DNA of 64,000 nt from VAZQ01 sp045811525 (GTDB taxonomy: Bacteria > Pseudomonadota > Alphaproteobacteria > Rhizobiales > Xanthobacteraceae): positions 19,053 through 83,052 of the forward strand of contig JBJMTV010000037.1 of the NCBI GenBank assembly GCA_045811525.1. Direction: 5' to 3'. Below are positions 9,030 through 17,756 of the stretch, piece after piece. Within the stretch, counting starts at the first letter, position 1; every line of letters starts with the position of its first letter. A program made the position numbers and the translations under genes. A model generated the notes under the pieces. That model ran no database searches and had not been told where the DNA came from. It was given only the letters and a program-made list of their open reading frames with translations.

Positions 9030-10013
9030 CTAATTCAAGCTGATGCCGCTATCCCGGAAAACGCTGCTCCAACGATCGAGCTCCTTGCGCACGAACAGCG
9101 CAAACTCCTCGGGCGTGCTGGTGGCGGCGCTGATCCCCGCGTTACGCAGCCGCTCCGCGATCACCGGGTCGGCGTACATGACCTCGATGTCGTGGTGGAT
9201 CTTCTCGATAATAGCGCGCGGGGTTCCCTTGGGCGCTACGAACCCGATCCACGTGGATATATCGTCGAGCGCGGGGAGTGAAGCGGCGACCGCGAGCGGC
9301 TGGACATCTGGCAAAGCCGGTAAAGGCTGGCTGTTGAGCTTGGCGAGTGCGCGCAGCTTCCCGCTCTGGATCAGGGGCAAACTGCTTGCCGTGCCATCAA
9401 CGATGTAGTCGACCGCCCCGTTGAGGAGCCCCTGGACGGTCGGCGCACTGCCGTTGAACGGAATGTATTGGGCATCGATCCCTGCCTCGCGATTGAACAG
9501 ATAGCCGGCAAGCCGGGTGGTGATGATGCCGGCGCCGTAATTGAGCTTGCCGGGATTGGCCTTGGCGCGCGCAATCAGCTCCCTCACGGTGGCCGGCCCA
9601 TCGTCCGCGCGCACCATGAGCAGCGAGGTGTTCTTCGAGCCAAGGGTGATCGGTGCGAAGTCATGAAGCGGATCGTAGGGCAGGCTCTTGTTGGTTATTG
9701 GATTGAGCACCATGGTGACGTCCATGACCGCCAGCAGCGTGTAGCCATCACCGGGCAGTTTGGCCACGCGCGCAGCCGCGATTGCCGTATTCGCCCCGGG
9801 CTGATTCTCGATCACCACCGGCTGTCCCCAGACTTCACTCAACCGCTGTCCCACCACCCGGCTGAGAATGTCTGTCGGGCCGCCAGCTGGGAAAGGCACG
9901 ACGAGGCGGACCGCGCGAGTCGGGTACTGTTCAACCGGTTGCGCTCGAACGGCGAACGGGGCGATGGCGCCGAGGAGGGTGAAAACAAGCACCGCGGATC
10001 GCAGAGCATGCAT
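9030..10013 (-). CDS. Bug/TctC-type periplasmic solute-binding protein
   Basis: A 327-residue protein with a signal peptide (MHALRSAV ... FAVRAQ) and the TctC signature YPTRAVRLVVPFPAGGPTD, then GQPVVIENQPGAN and GTPRAIIEKIHHDIEV. It is a second orphan TTT receptor in this island, encoded on the minus strand convergent with the previous one. Paralogy with the genes at 7974 and 11345 is clear from shared motifs, but each differs enough to suggest a different ligand. AGGA lies six bases before the ATG at 10013. Confidence 0.9.
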   Translation of the reverse strand: MHALRSAVLVFTLLGAIAPFAVRAQPVEQYPTRAVRLVVPFPAGGPTDILSRVVGQRLSEVWGQPVVIENQPGANTAIAAARVAKLPGDGYTLLAVMDVTMVLNPITNKSLPYDPLHDFAPITLGSKNTSLLMVRADDGPATVRELIARAKANPGKLNYGAGIITTRLAGYLFNREAGIDAQYIPFNGSAPTVQGLLNGAVDYIVDGTASSLPLIQSGKLRALAKLNSQPLPALPDVQPLAVAASLPALDDISTWIGFVAPKGTPRAIIEKIHHDIEVMYADPVIAERLRNAGISAATSTPEEFALFVRKELDRWSSVFRDSGISLN

Positions 10014-10192
10014 GGAGGGTCCTACCGTGGAGAGCCGGAGATCTTAGGTTTTTGCTATCGGCTGTGCGTGACGATGATTCTCGTCCCGGGCGCAGAGGCC
10101 TGCAAGGTCACAGCCGAGGGCCATTCAAAAAGGAGTATGCATGCGCTAGCCTCTTCGCAGGGACGAACGTGACCTTACCCGCAGGAGGACCT

Positions 10193-11329
10193 GTGCTCGC
10201 TCGCGCTCCATCGCAGCACGATCGCATGTCGATGTACAATGCCAACAGGCTGAAGATCGGCCTGTTCGGCCCGAATTGCTCGTCTGGACGAGCCGTGACG
10301 CTGGTGCCGGAGCGGTGGTCCGGAAGCTGGCCCGACAATCTCCGGCTGGCGAAAATGGCGGATGCAGCGGGTCTGGATTTCATGCTGCCAATCGGCCGCT
10401 GGAAGGGTTATGGCGGCGACACCGACTATCAGGGTGCCACGCTCGAGACCATCACCTGGGCAACGGGTCTCCTCGCGGCTACCAAGGGCATCACCGCGTT
10501 CGGCACGGTGCATGCGCCGCTGTTCAGCCCGATCATTGCCGCCAAGGAGATGGTCACCGCCGACCACATCGGCGAGGGCCGGTTCGGCCTCAACATCGTG
10601 GTGGGTTGGAACGAGGGCGAATTCCAGATGTTCGGCGTGCAGCAGCGCGACCATGAGTCCCGGTACGCCTACGCCCAGGAATGGATCGATGTGATCAAGA
10701 TGATCTGGTCGGAGAAGGAGGGCTTCGATTTCAACGGCCAGTACCTGCAGATGAAGGGCATCAAAGGAAAACCCAAACCGTATGGCGGAACCCGCCCCCT
10801 GATCATGAATGCCGGGGCCTCGCCGGTAGGCCAAGCCTTCGCCATCCGCAACTGCGATGCTTTCTTTCTCCAGGCATCCCGCACGTCGCTTGGTGAGACC
10901 GCACAGAAAGTCGTGGACGCGAAGACCAAAGCGCAGGAGCAGGGCAGGGAGCTCGGCGTCTACACTGTCGGTGTTGTGACCTGCCGCCCCACGAGGAAGG
11001 AAGCCGAAGAGTACTGGAATTACGCCATCGTCGAGCACGCCGACTGGCGCGCCGTCGACGATATTCTGGCGCTCAAGAACATCACTGCGCAGAATACGGA
11101 ACCAGAGCAGTTCAAGCAGATCCGCAATGGGTTTGCTCAGGGTATGGGGGGCTTGCCGATTGTCGGCGATCCTGATCACGTTGCGCGCCAGCTCATCGAC
11201 CTCGCCGAGGCCGGGCTGAACGGTATTGCCCTGTCGCTCGTCAATTACCTCGATGAGCTACCGTTCTTTTGCACCGAGGTACTGCCGCGCCTGCAACGTG
11301 CAGGGCTGCGCGAGAAGTGCGCGGCATGA
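10193..11329 (+). CDS. LLM-class flavin-dependent monooxygenase
   Basis: A bacterial-luciferase-like (LLM) enzyme that would use FMNH2 and O2. The N-terminus LKIGLFGPNCSSG and PIGRWKGYGGDTDYQG, with LNIVVGWNEGEFQMFG in the middle, recall the subgroup containing RutA and the alkanesulfonate/dibenzothiophene-type monooxygenases. The substrate cannot be assigned. AGGAGG at 10183-10188 supports a GTG start at 10193, adding 11 residues before the ATG at 10226 that homology would favour; the ATG has no ribosome site. It lies divergent from the TctC gene ending at 9030 and convergent with the next TctC gene, so it may be monocistronic. Confidence 0.85.
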   Translation: MLARAPSQHDRMSMYNANRLKIGLFGPNCSSGRAVTLVPERWSGSWPDNLRLAKMADAAGLDFMLPIGRWKGYGGDTDYQGATLETITWATGLLAATKGITAFGTVHAPLFSPIIAAKEMVTADHIGEGRFGLNIVVGWNEGEFQMFGVQQRDHESRYAYAQEWIDVIKMIWSEKEGFDFNGQYLQMKGIKGKPKPYGGTRPLIMNAGASPVGQAFAIRNCDAFFLQASRTSLGETAQKVVDAKTKAQEQGRELGVYTVGVVTCRPTRKEAEEYWNYAIVEHADWRAVDDILALKNITAQNTEPEQFKQIRNGFAQGMGGLPIVGDPDHVARQLIDLAEAGLNGIALSLVNYLDELPFFCTEVLPRLQRAGLREKCAA

Positions 11330-11344
11330 TCGGGCGCGCCCCCT

Positions 11345-12328
11345 TCAATCGAGCTTGAGGCCGATGGCCTCTATGACCTTGGCTCGGGTCTCGGCCTGCG
11401 CCCGAATAAACGCGGCAAACTCGTCCGGTGACTTGCTGATCGCGGGCTCGATCCCTGCTGCGGCCAGCTTGTCGCGCACCTCCGCCATGCTGAGCACCTT
11501 CGTCAAGGAGGCGTGCAGCTTGTTGACGATCTCGCGAGGCGTCCCGGCGGGCGCGACGACACTCTGCCAGATGCCGAGATCATAGCCGGGGAAAGTCTCG
11601 GCAATGGTCGGGATTTCCGGCGCCAGCGACAAGCGTTCCCCACTCACCAGGCCCAGTATCTTCAGCTTTTGCGCGCGCCAAAGCGGCAGGGACACGTTGA
11701 TGCTCTCCATCCCCAGCGGAATGTCGCCCGCCAGGATCCCGGTGATTTGGGTGGTGCCGCCGCGGTAAGGAATCATCGAAAAGTTGGTTCCGGCCATTTG
11801 GTTCAACAGCCCCACATTGACCTGCGACGTGGGCGTGCTGATGCCGATGTGGAACGTGCCCGGCTTCGCCTTTTCCTGCTCGACGAGCTCCTTCAGCGAG
11901 CTCACCGGAAGGTTGCTGTTGCCAACCAGAGCCGAGGGAACGAGGGCGATCAAGGAGATCGGCACGAAGTCCTTGAAAGGGTCGTAGGCGAGCTTGCTGT
12001 AGAGGAACGGGTTCATCACCAAGGTGCCATCGATCGCCAGGAGGAGCGTGTAGCCATCCGGATTGGCTTTCGCGACCGCCTGCGCGCCGATGATCGTGTT
12101 CGCGCCAGGGCGATTGTCTATGACGACCTGTTGTCCAAGATCCTCCGTCAGCTTCTGTCCAACAAGGCGGGCAAGAAAATCGGCCGGTCCTCCGGGGGCA
12201 AATGGGACCAACAGCGTGATCTGGCGTGACGGATAGGGCTGCGCCGACGCCGTCATTGGGAGAAGCATCCCCAGCGCGCAAAGGAGCGTCATGCCTGCGC
12301 AGACCAGCCGTGCAAAGGAAATGTTCAT
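11345..12328 (-). CDS. Bug/TctC-type periplasmic solute-binding protein
   Basis: A third TTT receptor of the island, 327 residues. The signal peptide ends MTASAQ and is followed by YPSRQITLLVPFAPGGPADF, then GQQVVIDNRPGANT and GTPREIVNKLHASL. GGGAGG lies immediately before the ATG at 12328 and decides the start; a longer open frame to 12586 overlaps the next gene. It lies 23 bases downstream of the racemase-family gene on the same strand, so the two are likely co-transcribed and may serve one substrate, for example a dicarboxylate. Confidence 0.9.
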   Translation of the reverse strand: MNISFARLVCAGMTLLCALGMLLPMTASAQPYPSRQITLLVPFAPGGPADFLARLVGQKLTEDLGQQVVIDNRPGANTIIGAQAVAKANPDGYTLLLAIDGTLVMNPFLYSKLAYDPFKDFVPISLIALVPSALVGNSNLPVSSLKELVEQEKAKPGTFHIGISTPTSQVNVGLLNQMAGTNFSMIPYRGGTTQITGILAGDIPLGMESINVSLPLWRAQKLKILGLVSGERLSLAPEIPTIAETFPGYDLGIWQSVVAPAGTPREIVNKLHASLTKVLSMAEVRDKLAAAGIEPAISKSPDEFAAFIRAQAETRAKVIEAIGLKLD

Positions 12329-12351
12329 GGGTCCTCCCTCACCTGGCAAAG

Positions 12352-13119
12352 TCATGCGCGCTGCTGATGCATCAAGCGACCGAGGGACGGCATATCCGGG
12401 ATAGGCGCGAGCACCGCCTCGAGCCGTCTCAGGCAGCCCCACAGCACCGCCTGATTGCTGTTCACCACCGGTTTCCCCAGCGCCTGCTCGATCGCGGCGA
12501 TTGCCTCGATCTGCGTCGTGTTGGTGCAGCTGAGGAAAATCCCGTCGGCACTGGGGCGGTCGTGGCGACAGGCAAGCTCCGTCCATTCGGCAGGAGTAAC
12601 GCTGGCGAATTCAAGAGCGGACAATCCGAGCGCCACGTCGTGAACGACTTCAAACCCTGTCGCTCTGAGATAGTCGATGACAGCTTGGTTGCTCTTGTAA
12701 GGGCTGAGCAGCACGAGCTTGCTCAGTTTCAGCGCCTGCAACGCTTCCACAACCAGCCGGCTGGTCGCGATTGCCTCAATACCCGTCGCGTCGCGGACGA
12801 GGTCGAGAATCCGGCCTTCACCCTGCGGCCCCTGGCTCATGGACGTATCGGTGCAATGAAAGACGATCAGGTCGGGTTTGACATCGGCAAGGAGCCTCGC
12901 CGAGGTGGCGATCTCCTCGGCCATCGCCGGCAGCGGCCGCTTCCACTCTCCCGCGACACGCGCGCGTGCGACGTGAATACCCAGCCCCGGCGGGGCGAAG
13001 GCATTGAATTGCGGCTCGCTCAAGCTGTTGACTGAAGGAATAATCATTCCTACCCGTGCGCGCGCTGCCGGCAGTTCAATGCGGGCAACCGGTTTCTCCA
13101 TCGTTGCAAGCGAGGTCAT
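12352..13119 (-). CDS. Asp/Glu racemase superfamily enzyme (maleate isomerase / arylmalonate decarboxylase-like)
   Basis: A 255-residue protein of the Asp/Glu/hydantoin racemase fold. The N-terminal block RVGMIIPSVNSLSEPQF matches the maleate isomerase and arylmalonate decarboxylase branch rather than glutamate racemase. The second catalytic cysteine is visible in GIFLSCTNTTQIEAI; at the first site the sequence is VFHCTDTSMSQG, with a Cys in place. With both cysteines present, a maleate cis-trans isomerase-type reaction is more likely than simple decarboxylation, which uses one. AGGAG lies upstream of the ATG at 13119. It is followed by a TctC receptor, which fits uptake and isomerisation of a dicarboxylate. 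Confidence 0.75.
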   Translation of the reverse strand: MTSLATMEKPVARIELPAARARVGMIIPSVNSLSEPQFNAFAPPGLGIHVARARVAGEWKRPLPAMAEEIATSARLLADVKPDLIVFHCTDTSMSQGPQGEGRILDLVRDATGIEAIATSRLVVEALQALKLSKLVLLSPYKSNQAVIDYLRATGFEVVHDVALGLSALEFASVTPAEWTELACRHDRPSADGIFLSCTNTTQIEAIAAIEQALGKPVVNSNQAVLWGCLRRLEAVLAPIPDMPSLGRLMHQQRA

Positions 13120-13273
13120 GGTGCAATCTCCTGCGCGCAGCGCTACGTTCTTGATGTGCTTTCGGCCAGCAGGATAGTTGAGCGCTGGCGCAACTGGAAG
13201 CTGGCCCTGGAGCGTTCGACTTGTTTCAGGAAGAGCCCAAGCCAGAGCTGCAACATCTGCACGGATCAGTGAC

Positions 13274-14380
13274 ATGTGGCCAGACCGTCGTGTTCTCGAG
13301 CTATTCGGCATTGAGCTCCCGATTGTGCAGGCACCTATGGCTGGTGCGATGGATTGGCGGCTTGCCGCCGAAGCCGCTCAAGCGGGTGCACTCGGGTCGA
13401 TCCCATGTGCCATGCTCAAGCCCGATCAGCTGCGTGAGGACGTCGGCAAGTTTCGCTCGCGCACGCAAAAGCCGGTAAACGTCAATTTTTTCTGCCACAC
13501 CGCGCCTCAACTGAGCAATGAGCGCGAGTCGCGTTGGAGGGAGCGGCTCGAGCCCTATTACCGCGAGCTGGCCATTGATCCCGCCGCGCCGATACCGTCC
13601 AGCAACCGAGCGGCATTTGACGAAACCTTCTGCGCGGTCATGGAGGGGCTGCGGCCGGAAGTCATAAGCTTTCATTTTGGCTTGCCTTCTGCGGCGCTGC
13701 TGGCGCGCGTCAAGGACATCGGCGCGCGCGTCATCAGCTCGGCGACCACGGCTGCCGAGGCACGCTGGCTGGAAGCGCACGGGGCAGATGCGGTCATTGC
13801 GCAGGGTTATGAGGCAGGGGGACATCGCGGATTATTTCTGGCGGAAGACAGCAACGACATCAGCCACCAGGTCGGAACCTTCGCCCTCATCCCGCAGATC
13901 GTGGATGCCGTCAAAGTGCCGGTCATTGCCTCCGGCGGCGTGAGTGACGGGCGTGCCATTGCGGCGGCCTTTGCACTTGGCGCCGCTGCCGTGCAGATCG
14001 GCAGCTCCTACCTCTGGTGCCCCGAATCGACGATTTCCGCACCGCATCGCGCTGCGCTGGCGAGTGCTGCGGACGACAGCACCGCCGTCACACGCCTGAT
14101 GACGGGTCGCCCTGCACGCGGAATCGTCAATCGCCTTATGCGCGAGATCGGACCGATGTCACCGCTCGCCCCGGATTTTCCGCTTGCAGCAGGCGCGATT
14201 ACACCGTTGCGCGCCAAAGCGGAAGCACAAGGCTCCGGCGATTTCTCCCCGATGTGGGCCGGCCAGGCAGCGCGGCTGGGGCGCCCGCTGCCGGCAGCCG
14301 AGCTGACCAAGCGCTTGGCCGCAGAGGCGCTCGAGCATTTGCGCAGGCTCGGCTCGGCGCGTGAAGCCTCGCGCGAATAG
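13274..14380 (+). CDS. nitronate monooxygenase (2-nitropropane dioxygenase family)
   Basis: A 368-residue FMN TIM-barrel enzyme. Recognisable blocks are IVQAPMAGAMDW at the start, VISFHFGLPS, DAVIAQGYEAGGHRG with the catalytic His, VPVIASGGVSDGRAIAAAFALGAAAVQIGSSYL (phosphate-binding end of the barrel), and a C-terminal GPMSPLAPDFPLA. Family members oxidise propionate-3-nitronate or nitroalkanes; some act on other acids. Start ATG 13274 fits the usual N-terminus. It is divergent from the racemase gene across 154 bases. In this cluster it would serve detoxification or catabolism of nitro compounds, which is inference. Confidence 0.85.
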   Translation: MWPDRRVLELFGIELPIVQAPMAGAMDWRLAAEAAQAGALGSIPCAMLKPDQLREDVGKFRSRTQKPVNVNFFCHTAPQLSNERESRWRERLEPYYRELAIDPAAPIPSSNRAAFDETFCAVMEGLRPEVISFHFGLPSAALLARVKDIGARVISSATTAAEARWLEAHGADAVIAQGYEAGGHRGLFLAEDSNDISHQVGTFALIPQIVDAVKVPVIASGGVSDGRAIAAAFALGAAAVQIGSSYLWCPESTISAPHRAALASAADDSTAVTRLMTGRPARGIVNRLMREIGPMSPLAPDFPLAAGAITPLRAKAEAQGSGDFSPMWAGQAARLGRPLPAAELTKRLAAEALEHLRRLGSAREASRE

Positions 14381-14422
14381 CGTTTAGCGGAAGTGAGGGC
14401 AGTCGAGGCAACTCGAGCCCGC

Positions 14423-15301
14423 TCAAGCACCTGTGATGCGCACGCGCGTTCCCCACGGATCGGTGGTCTCGAGCTGTTGCCCCGTCTGCGTGGTGCGGAC
14501 GCCGGCTTGCGCGAGCTTCGCTTTCACCGAATTGAAAGCGGCGGGGCTGGCCGCTTCGAGTGCAACCCACGACAGCCCCGCCCGCTGCGGGTCACGTTGG
14601 CCGGCGCCTGCGCTGTGCCACACGTTGCCGGCAATATGGTGATGGTAGCGCCCGGACGAGAGAAATGATGCGCCATGGCGCCGACGCGTGACGTCGAGGC
14701 CGAGCGCGTCACGATAGAAGGACTCAGCGCGCGCAACATCGCCCACACGCAAGTGAACATGACCGATCCGCAGACCATCGGGCGCGCCGGTGAATTCCGG
14801 CTTCGTTGGGACCTCCCGCAGGATGTCGTCTACATCGAGAGGGTCCGTCGTTATCCGCAGATCGTCACCCGTCCAGTGCCAGGTCTCAGGCGGCCGGTCC
14901 GAATAGACCTCGACGCCGTTGCCTTCCGGATCATCGAGGTAGAGCGCCTCGCTGATGGCATGGTCGGAAGCGCCGGTGAGGGGCGTCTTATTGCGCACAA
15001 CATGCAGGATCCATAGCGCTAGGTCACGCCGCGTCGGCATCAGGAACGCGGTGTGGTAAAGACCCGCCTCGCGCTTGTCATCGGGCGCCGCATCGGGTGA
15101 CTGCTCGAGCTCAAGGAAGGCTGATCCGCCCGCGCCGAGCGTGACGCGGCCTGGCTCCTCGTGCAGCACGTGGAGGCCGAGCACATCCTTATAGAAGGAC
15201 AGGAGGCGCTCGAGACGACGAGCCTTCAGCCCGATGGCGCCGACATGGAGCGGCGTACGGCTCGCAAATGTGGGCAGGGCAGAAGGATTGGGAGCATCCA
15301 T
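14423..15301 (-). CDS. VOC-family (glyoxalase/extradiol dioxygenase-like) protein
   Basis: A 292-residue protein with two tandem vicinal-oxygen-chelate modules. The first has HVGAIGLKARRLERLLSFYKDVLGL and GLYHTAFLMP; the second has IGHVHLRVGDVARAESFYRDALGLD and YHHHIAGNVWHS. Metal-ligand candidates are His in HVGAI, His in LYHTAF, and His/Glu in GHVHLRV. The layout resembles the CatE-like (catechol 2,3-dioxygenase) group found in Gram-positive and rhizobial genomes, but ring cleavage is only a guess. GAGG four bases before the ATG at 15301 sets the start. It is divergent from gatC. Confidence 0.8.
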   Translation of the reverse strand: MDAPNPSALPTFASRTPLHVGAIGLKARRLERLLSFYKDVLGLHVLHEEPGRVTLGAGGSAFLELEQSPDAAPDDKREAGLYHTAFLMPTRRDLALWILHVVRNKTPLTGASDHAISEALYLDDPEGNGVEVYSDRPPETWHWTGDDLRITTDPLDVDDILREVPTKPEFTGAPDGLRIGHVHLRVGDVARAESFYRDALGLDVTRRRHGASFLSSGRYHHHIAGNVWHSAGAGQRDPQRAGLSWVALEAASPAAFNSVKAKLAQAGVRTTQTGQQLETTDPWGTRVRITGA

Positions 15302-15347
15302 GACCTCTATATTGGTCCTTTGCGGCATTGGCGCAATGCGGATCCGG

Positions 15348-15377
15348 TTGGCGGGCGCAGCCACGCTCTGATATAGG
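15348..15377 (+). promoter_or_regulatory. candidate housekeeping promoter for gatC
   Basis: TTGGCG at 15348-15353 and TATAGG at 15372-15377 with an 18-base spacer, 33 bases before the gatC GTG. A reasonable sigma-70-type match, predicted by eye only. Confidence 0.4.
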
Positions 15378-15410
15378 CTCGCAAAACTGCAAGGTGACTT
15401 CGGAGGCCCT

Positions 15411-15698
15411 GTGTCCGTCGACGCCAACACTGTCCGGCGGATCGCGCATCTGGCACGCATTGCCGTGCCCGAAGCGGAGATCCCTCATTTGCAAGGCGAG
15501 CTCAATGCCATCCTCGCCTTCATCGAGCAGTTGTCCGAGGTTGACGTGAGCGGGGTCGAGCCCATGACCTCAGTCACTCCAATGCAGATGTGGAGACGCC
15601 CGGATGAGGTCAGCGATGGCGGCATCGCCGAGGATGTCCTGAGGAACGCACCTGCAACCGAGGACGGCTTCTTTGTGGTTCCGAAAGTGGTCGAATAG
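15411..15698 (+). CDS. gatC: Asp-tRNA(Asn)/Glu-tRNA(Gln) amidotransferase subunit C
   Basis: GatC is the 95-residue belt subunit that holds GatA and GatB together in the tRNA-dependent amidotransferase, which converts mischarged Glu-tRNA(Gln) or Asp-tRNA(Asn). The family pattern is clear: RRIAHLARIAVPEAE, ELNAILAFIEQLSEVDVSGVEPM and a C-terminal RNAPATEDGFFVVPKVVE. It begins with GTG at 15411 preceded by GGAG. It is followed after two bases by a small ORF, then gatA, forming a tight operon. Confidence 0.95.
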   Translation: MSVDANTVRRIAHLARIAVPEAEIPHLQGELNAILAFIEQLSEVDVSGVEPMTSVTPMQMWRRPDEVSDGGIAEDVLRNAPATEDGFFVVPKVVE

Positions 15699-15700
15699 CG

Positions 15701-15937
15701 ATGTGCCTGGCCTGTGAAGAAGCGGATGATTTTTTTCGCCTGCAGCTTATCGACCAGATTGCGCGCGGCCAGATGCCTGAGGGTCTGACCGCTCAGGACC
15801 TCACCAATATGGGACTGCCGCAGCCGGGCGAGATCGAGATTACCCGTGAGCCTGACGGAACGGTGATTTACCGGCAGAAGGCGCCGAGCAAGTCGGCGCA
15901 GAACAGTTTCTTTTGCGACAGCCCAGGCGAGGGATGA
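15701..15937 (+). CDS. small conserved-looking protein between gatC and gatA
   Basis: A 78-residue ORF starting two bases after the gatC stop and ending in an ATGA overlap with gatA, so the three frames are tightly packed and probably translationally coupled. The N-terminus has a CxxC (MCLACEEADDFF), then a helical DQIARGQMPEGLTAQDLTNMG segment and a beta-type EIEITREPDGTVIYRQ. I do not recognise a family. Its tight coupling suggests a product made in step with the amidotransferase or simply an inserted reading frame; function unknown. Confidence 0.7.
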   Translation: MCLACEEADDFFRLQLIDQIARGQMPEGLTAQDLTNMGLPQPGEIEITREPDGTVIYRQKAPSKSAQNSFFCDSPGEG

Positions 15938-17424
15938 GCGACCTCGTCTCGCTCACCCTTGCGGAGGCGCGCAAGCGCCTGCGCAAACGGGAATTTTCGG
16001 CAATAGAGCTTGCGCAAGCGCACTTGGCGCAGATGGCGCAAGCGCGCACGCTCAATGCCTATGTGCTTGAAACTGCCGATGCGGCACTGTCCATGGCCGA
16101 GGCCGCCGATGCGCGGCTGCATCGTGGAGCTGCGGGGCCCCTCGAAGGCATCCCGCTCGGCATAAAAGATCTGTTCGCGACCAAGGGCGTGCGCACCACC
16201 GCATGCTCGCGCATTCTCAGCAACTTCGTCCCCACTTACGAATCAACTGTGACTGCAAACTTGTGGGGCGACGGGGCCGTCCTTTTAGGCAAGCTCAACA
16301 ATGACGAGTTTGCCATGGGCTCCTCGAACGAAACCTCGTTTTATGGTCCCGTGATCTCGCCTTGGCGGCGGCGAGGCGGCAACACGCCGCTCGTTCCCGG
16401 TGGCTCCTCGGGCGGCTCGGCTGCGGCGGTCGCCGCGGGGCTTTGCCTCGGAGCCGCCGGTACCGATACGGGCGGATCGATCCGCCAGCCGGCAGCGTTC
16501 TCGGGGGTGGTCGGCATCAAGCCCACCTATGGGCGCTGTTCGCGGTGGGGCGTAGTCGCTTATGCCTCCTCGCTCGATCAAGCCGGGCCGTTCGCGCGCA
16601 CCGTCCGGGACGCCGCAATCCTGCTTACATCGATGGCTGGACACGATCCGAAGGATACGACATCGGCCGACCGGCTCGTACCCGACTTCGAGGGCAGCGT
16701 CGGAAAGTCGATCAGAGGCATGAAGATCGGCGTGCCGCGCGAGTATCGGGCGGAGGGAATGGCAGCCGAGATCGAGAAGCTCTGGCAGCAAGGAGCCGAC
16801 TGGCTCAGGGCCGCCGGTGCCGAGATTGTGGAAATGTCACTGCCTCACACGAAGTATGCGCTGCCCGCCTATTACATCGTGGCTCCGGCCGAGGCCTCCT
16901 CCAATCTGGCCCGGTATGATGGCGTCCGTTACGGGCTGCGAGTCGACGGCCGCGACATTTCGGAGATGTACCACAACACGCGGGGCGAAGGCTTCGGGAG
17001 CGAGGTGCGCCGGCGCGTGATGATCGGCACTTATGTCCTCTCCGCCGGCTATTATGAAGCGTACTACGTGCATGCGCAGCGGGTGCGCACGCTGATCAAG
17101 CGCGATTTCGAGGAGGCTTTCGCCAGCGGGGTCGATGCTATTCTGGCGCCCGCCACGCCGTCTGCCGCATTCGCGCTCGGCGAGAAAGGTGGCGCTGATC
17201 CCGTTGCCATGTACCTCAACGATGTGTTCACAGTGCCCGTGAACATGGCCGGCTTGCCGGCAATTTCAGTACCAGCGGGGCTGTCCGGTGAAGGCTTGCC
17301 GCTCGGACTGCAGTTGATTGGACGAGCCTTTGAAGAGGAGAAATTGTTCTCACTCGGTCACATTATCGAGCAAGCGGCAGGTCGCTTTTCGCCGGAGCCG
17401 TGGTGGCAGACTGGCGCCGGCTGA
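15934..17424 (+). CDS. gatA: Asp-tRNA(Asn)/Glu-tRNA(Gln) amidotransferase subunit A
   Basis: GatA is the glutaminase subunit, releasing ammonia from glutamine or asparagine for transfer to the mischarged tRNA. It is a 496-residue amidase-signature protein. The Ser-cisSer-Lys triad is visible: Lys in LGIKDLFATKG, the glycine/serine-rich PGGSSGGSAAAVAAG with one Ser, and the nucleophilic Ser in GTDTGGSIRQPAAF. The ATG at 15934 overlaps the upstream stop as ATGA, with GGCGAGG just upstream. gatB is not adjacent but lies about 2.5 kb further on. Confidence 0.97.
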   Translation: MSDLVSLTLAEARKRLRKREFSAIELAQAHLAQMAQARTLNAYVLETADAALSMAEAADARLHRGAAGPLEGIPLGIKDLFATKGVRTTACSRILSNFVPTYESTVTANLWGDGAVLLGKLNNDEFAMGSSNETSFYGPVISPWRRRGGNTPLVPGGSSGGSAAAVAAGLCLGAAGTDTGGSIRQPAAFSGVVGIKPTYGRCSRWGVVAYASSLDQAGPFARTVRDAAILLTSMAGHDPKDTTSADRLVPDFEGSVGKSIRGMKIGVPREYRAEGMAAEIEKLWQQGADWLRAAGAEIVEMSLPHTKYALPAYYIVAPAEASSNLARYDGVRYGLRVDGRDISEMYHNTRGEGFGSEVRRRVMIGTYVLSAGYYEAYYVHAQRVRTLIKRDFEEAFASGVDAILAPATPSAAFALGEKGGADPVAMYLNDVFTVPVNMAGLPAISVPAGLSGEGLPLGLQLIGRAFEEEKLFSLGHIIEQAAGRFSPEPWWQTGAG

Positions 17425-17438
17425 ACCGGCCATCGCGC

Positions 17439-17756
17439 ATGAAATTTGGCGAGTTCAAAGCGTCTCTGGCAGAGCAAGAGCCGCCGTCCGGCCTGTCCCC
17501 CGCGCTCGCGGCACTTTGGTGGGCTTACAAGAAGGACTGGGAGATAGCTCATAGCATCGTCATGAATGAGGCCGACCCGATCTGTGCATGGGTGCACGCC
17601 TATCTGCACCGGGTCGAGGGTGATCTCGACAACGCGCGTTACTGGTACGGGCAAGCAAAACGGGCAGTCTCCAGCGAGCCGCTTGATGCCGAATGCGATG
17701 CAATTGCACGCGAGCTGCTCGAGTGGTCGCCACCGCGCCCGAGTGGCTTTATTTAG
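17439..17756 (+). CDS. conserved-type hypothetical protein, TPR-like
   Basis: A 105-residue protein starting at ATG 17439, 15 bases after gatA. It has Trp-rich helical segments (ALAALWWAYKKDWEIAH) and a motif ADPICAWVHAYLHRVEGDLDNARYWYGQAKR that looks like one TPR-type helical hairpin. I recall similar short proteins as uncharacterised in many bacteria but know no function. It probably shares the gatCA transcript. Its 3' end overlaps the convergent amidohydrolase gene by 8 bases. Confidence 0.7.
   Translation: MKFGEFKASLAEQEPPSGLSPALAALWWAYKKDWEIAHSIVMNEADPICAWVHAYLHRVEGDLDNARYWYGQAKRAVSSEPLDAECDAIARELLEWSPPRPSGFI

Noticed and set aside
10175..11179. 334-residue minus-strand frame opposite the LLM monooxygenase
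   Set aside because: Shadow of the real gene; no motif, no ribosome site.
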